Assembly (NCBI RefSeq): GCF_009299505.1 | Contig: NZ_WBSM01000005.1 | Location: forward strand, 124,001 to 188,000 | DNA from: Bifidobacterium ramosum | GTDB taxonomy: Bacteria; Actinomycetota; Actinomycetes; Actinomycetales; Bifidobacteriaceae | Length of the DNA: 64,000 bases | Reading direction: 5' to 3' | Shown: positions 61,573 to 64,000 of the stretch, piece by piece | Position numbering within the stretch: position 1 is the first letter of the stretch | Layout of the letters: each line of letters begins with the position of its first letter | Made by a program: the position numbers and the translations under genes | Notes under the pieces: generated by a model | Database searches by the model: none | Seen by the model: the letters and a program-made list of their open reading frames with translations, nothing else | What the model was told of the DNA's origin: nothing

Positions 61573-62433
61573 ATGCAACCACAGACGCCAGCGCATGAGG
61601 TCAGTCAAGTCGAACTCGACCGTCGCCAATACCGTCGTCAGCAACAGATCAAATCGGTGATCACCAGTCTCGTGAGCACGGTGGTGTTCGTGGCCGTCAT
61701 CATGGTCGGCCTGCATTTGTCGCCCGGCTGGCCGCGCGTCAAGGAGACGTTCTTCTCCGCCGAATACTTCGTCCAGTCGTTCCCCGACGTACTCAAGGGC
61801 CTGTGGCTGAACGTACGCGTGCTGCTCGTCGCGCTCGTCGGCGTGGCGATCCTCAGCACGCTTATCGCGCTCGTGCGCACGAGCCGCTCCCCCATCCTGT
61901 TCCCGCTGCGCGTGCTGGCGCTGCTGTACACGACCGTCATGCGCGGCGTGCCGATCATCGTCGTGCTGTACCTGATCGGCTTCGGCATCCCCGGCCTCGG
62001 CCTGTTCGGCCGCATCGACCCGTCGATCCTCGGCACGATCGCCGTGGTCATGGGCTACAGCGCGTACGTGTCCGAAGTGCTGCGCGCCGGCTTCGACGAC
62101 GTGCACCCGTCCCAGCGCGCCTCCGCGCGGTCGCTGGGTCTGACCGCCGGGCAGACGACCCGACTGGTCGTGATTCCTCAGGCGCTGCGCAAGGTCGCAC
62201 CGGCGCTGATGAACGACTTCATCTCCATGCAGAAGGACGTCGGCCTGATCTCCGTGCTGGGCGCCGTCGACGCGGTGCGTGCGGCGCAGATCGACGTGGC
62301 CAGCACCTACAACTTCACGCCGTACGTCGTGGCCAGCCTGCTGTTCATCCTGATGAGCGTGCCGTTCATCCTGCTCAACGACTGGTATACGGCACGGCTG
62401 CGCAAGCGCGAGCTGAGCGCCGGCACGGTGTGA
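61573..62433 (+). CDS. ABC transporter permease, amino-acid type
   Basis: 286 residues; the basic N-terminal tail (RRQYRRQQQIK) precedes six or so membrane segments. VLKGLWLNVRVLLVALVGV is the usual HisM/HisQ-type N-terminal motif. YSAYVSEVLRAGFDDVHPSQRASARSLGLTAGQTTRLVVIPQALRKVAPALMNDF is the coupling helix (EAA loop) that contacts the ATPase. AGGAAG lies somewhat far (about 13 bases) from the ATG. Middle gene of the operon; the permease is probably a homodimer, since no second permease gene is present. Confidence 0.93.
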   Translation: MQPQTPAHEVSQVELDRRQYRRQQQIKSVITSLVSTVVFVAVIMVGLHLSPGWPRVKETFFSAEYFVQSFPDVLKGLWLNVRVLLVALVGVAILSTLIALVRTSRSPILFPLRVLALLYTTVMRGVPIIVVLYLIGFGIPGLGLFGRIDPSILGTIAVVMGYSAYVSEVLRAGFDDVHPSQRASARSLGLTAGQTTRLVVIPQALRKVAPALMNDFISMQKDVGLISVLGAVDAVRAAQIDVASTYNFTPYVVASLLFILMSVPFILLNDWYTARLRKRELSAGTV

Positions 62434-62449
62434 GAAGGACGGTGACACG

Positions 62450-63262
62450 ATGACGAAAGCGACGGAAACCATGACGAATACGACTGTGGATACGGCCGCG
62501 CACGACGCGACCGGCGCGCGTGACATGACGAAACCGGTGCTGCGACTGGACGACATCCGCAAGTCGTTCGGTTCAACGCAGGTGCTGCGCGGCATCTCCT
62601 TCGAGATCCGACCGCACGAGGTCGTGGCGCTGCTCGGCCCGTCCGGTTCGGGCAAGTCGACGCTGATGAAGTGCGTGAACCTGCTCGAGCAGGTCGACGA
62701 CGGGCAGATCTGGCTGGGCGACACCGACATCACCGACCCTCGCGCGAACCAGGACCAGATCCGGTCGCGCATCGGCGTGGTGTTTCAGCAGTTCAACCTG
62801 TTCCCGCACATGTCGGTGATGAAGAACGTGACGCTCGCCGCGATCAAGGTGCACCACTGGGATCGCGACCGTGCGGAGGCGCGTGCGCTGGAGCTGCTCG
62901 ACCGCATCGGCATGCGCGACAAGGCCGGTGCCTACCCGGACCAGCTGTCCGGCGGCCAGCAGCAGCGCGTGGCGATCGCGCGTGCACTGATGACCGATCC
63001 CGAACTGCTGCTGCTGGACGAGATCACGTCGGCGTTGGACCCGATGCTCGTGGGCGAGGTGCTCAACATGGTCGCCGAGCTGAAGTCGCAGGGCACGACG
63101 ATTCTCATGGCGACGCACGAGATGAGCTTCGCGCACGACGCGGCGGACCGCATCGTGCTGCTGCGTCACGGCGTCATCGCCGAGAACGGCACCCCGCGCG
63201 AGGTGATGGACGAGTCGCAGAACCCTGAGACCCAGGAGTTCTTCGCCCACTTCCGGCACTAG
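62450..63262 (+). CDS. ABC transporter ATP-binding protein, amino-acid type
   Basis: 270 residues. Walker A GPSGSGKSTLMK near 68, Q-loop VVFQQFNLFPHMSV, signature LSGGQQQRVAIARAL, Walker B LLLLDEITSALDP and H-loop MATHEMSFA are all intact, as in GlnQ/HisP proteins. A ~25-residue Thr/Ala/Asp-rich N-terminus precedes the domain; ATG 62527 (MTKPVLRL) is an alternative start. AAGGA precedes ATG 62450, and only 16 bases separate it from the permease. Confidence 0.94.
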   Translation: MTKATETMTNTTVDTAAHDATGARDMTKPVLRLDDIRKSFGSTQVLRGISFEIRPHEVVALLGPSGSGKSTLMKCVNLLEQVDDGQIWLGDTDITDPRANQDQIRSRIGVVFQQFNLFPHMSVMKNVTLAAIKVHHWDRDRAEARALELLDRIGMRDKAGAYPDQLSGGQQQRVAIARALMTDPELLLLDEITSALDPMLVGEVLNMVAELKSQGTTILMATHEMSFAHDAADRIVLLRHGVIAENGTPREVMDESQNPETQEFFAHFRH

Positions 63263-63312
63263 GTGTGGTCTCTCCGCGTCGGCTGGGCCGCAGCCGACGT
63301 CCCCACCCCCTC

Positions 63313-63360
63313 AACGGACATACAGCCGATTTGCATGGCAGAAACGGCTGTATGTCCGTT
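63313..63360. repeat. Family A palindrome, copy A23
   Basis: Full arms around 12 bases, about 50 bases after the ATPase gene. It precedes A24 and A25 in the 329-base gap 63263-63591, which contains no gene. Confidence 0.9.
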
Positions 63361-63422
63361 TCGTTATGCGGAGGCATAACAACGTATAACGTATCCAGAA
63401 CGCCGCACCCGTGACCTCTTCC

Positions 63423-63469
63423 AACGGACATACGGCCGATTTCGCCCCAAAATCGGCTGTATGTCCGTA
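63423..63469. repeat. Family A palindrome, copy A24
   Basis: Left arm has CATACGG for CATACAG; right arm standard; centre TTCGCCCCAA. Confidence 0.88.
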
Positions 63470-63528
63470 AGGATTATGGCTCTAATGACGCAATGGACGC
63501 GTCGCACTCCCCTCCAGCTCTTCCCTCC

Positions 63529-63575
63529 AACGGACATACAGCCGTTTTTCACCCCAAAATCGACTGTATGTCCGT
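63529..63575. repeat. Family A palindrome, copy A25
   Basis: AACGGACATACAGCCGTTTT against AAAATCGACTGTATGTCCGT. Its centre TTCACCCCAAAA is close to that of A24, suggesting duplication. Confidence 0.88.
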
Positions 63576-63591
63576 CAAGGTGGGCAAGGAT

Positions 63592-64000
63592 TCACGCGGT
63601 CAGACGCTTGGTCTCCTCGACGTTGCGGCCCAACTCGGCGACGAGGTCGTCGGCCGAATCGAACTTGACTTGCGGCCGCAGGAATCCCACGAATTCAACG
63701 CGCACGCGGTGACCGTACAGTTCCAGCCAATCGTCGGCGATCGCATACGCCTCGACCACACGCTCGTGCAGTCCGGTCGTCTCACTGAACGTCGGCTTGG
63801 TGCCGATCGAAATCGCCGCCGGCCAACGCCACGGCGATCCGGCCGCGATCCGAGCCTTGTCGTCCGACGCCACGCGGTCGTCGGCACGAGCGTCGCCGGC
63901 ACCGGCCGCACCGTCACCGTCCCCAGCCGGTCCCATATCAACCAGCCACCCGGCATATACACCGTCCACCGGCAGATACCCAACGATCGACGCCTCGTCC
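63592..64000 (-). CDS. ribF: Riboflavin kinase/FAD synthetase, C-terminal part (runs off window)
   Basis: Only the last ~136 codons are present; the gene begins beyond 64000. GYLPVDGVYAGW, PAAISIGTKPTF, VVEAYAIADDWLELYGHRVRVEFVGFLRPQVKFDSADDLVAEL and the closing NVEETKRL are the riboflavin kinase domain, which phosphorylates riboflavin to FMN. An Asp/Ala/Gly-rich insert of about 30 residues separates VDM from the SIGTKPTF motif, longer than usual in the family. The FAD synthetase half should lie upstream outside the window. Confidence 0.9.
   Translation of the reverse strand, partial: DEASIVGYLPVDGVYAGWLVDMGPAGDGDGAAGAGDARADDRVASDDKARIAAGSPWRWPAAISIGTKPTFSETTGLHERVVEAYAIADDWLELYGHRVRVEFVGFLRPQVKFDSADDLVAELGRNVEETKRLTA

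Overview
The window is 64 kb of high-GC, gene-dense DNA from an actinobacterium, most likely a Bifidobacterium or close relative. The support is oxidative pentose-phosphate genes with the actinobacterial assembly factor OpcA, a DUF2530 protein, a tiny AURKAIP1/COX24-type ribosomal peptide, cofactor-dependent phosphoglycerate mutase, and a glucoside-type PTS with a LicT-like antiterminator. The genus call is inference; no rRNA is present.

Layout. 1-10 kb: an EamA transporter, then zwf-opcA-pgl facing gnd, a BASS transporter, and a vsr-aminotransferase pair. 10-19 kb: an oxidoreductase, tRNA-Phe/Asp/Glu, a DUF4190 protein, trmB, a low-molecular-weight phosphatase, folA, thyA, OsmC and a tandem universal stress protein. 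19-24 kb: three exported wall-hydrolase-like proteins and serC. 24-31 kb: a histidine kinase without its phosphoacceptor His, divergent from phoU across a PHO-box-like site, then gpmA, a menA-like gene and lysS. 31-42 kb: tRNA-Pro, an MFS transporter, a TPR-DUF4037 plus DUF4125 pair, a Thr/Ala/Leu/Pro-repeat membrane protein, and a PspC protein divergent from a PspC-kinase/LuxR regulator pair. 42-54 kb: a HAD protein, tRNA-Ser, serS, a lipid kinase, PTS EIIBCA with antiterminator and RAT/terminator leader, pgm, an RNase HI with a long tail, and rpiA. 54-64 kb: a bS22-like peptide, radA, a divergent SAH-hydrolase homologue with an amidohydrolase and a cupin, an amino-acid-type ABC transporter, and the 3' end of ribF.

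The genes work together mainly in central carbon flow: zwf-opcA-pgl-gnd and rpiA, pgm, gpmA and the PTS. The rest covers one-carbon metabolism (folA-thyA), envelope stress signalling and phosphate control.

The intergenic DNA is the unusual part. At least six families of palindromes occupy almost every gap. Family A (arm AACGGACATACAGCCGATT) has 25 copies, all outside recognised genes. Family C forms CRISPR-like tandem arrays of hairpins at two places. A second genome-level signal is that at least 13 genes have a TANNNT- or CACAAT-type hexamer 6-8 nt before the ATG and no Shine-Dalgarno sequence, as expected for leaderless transcripts.
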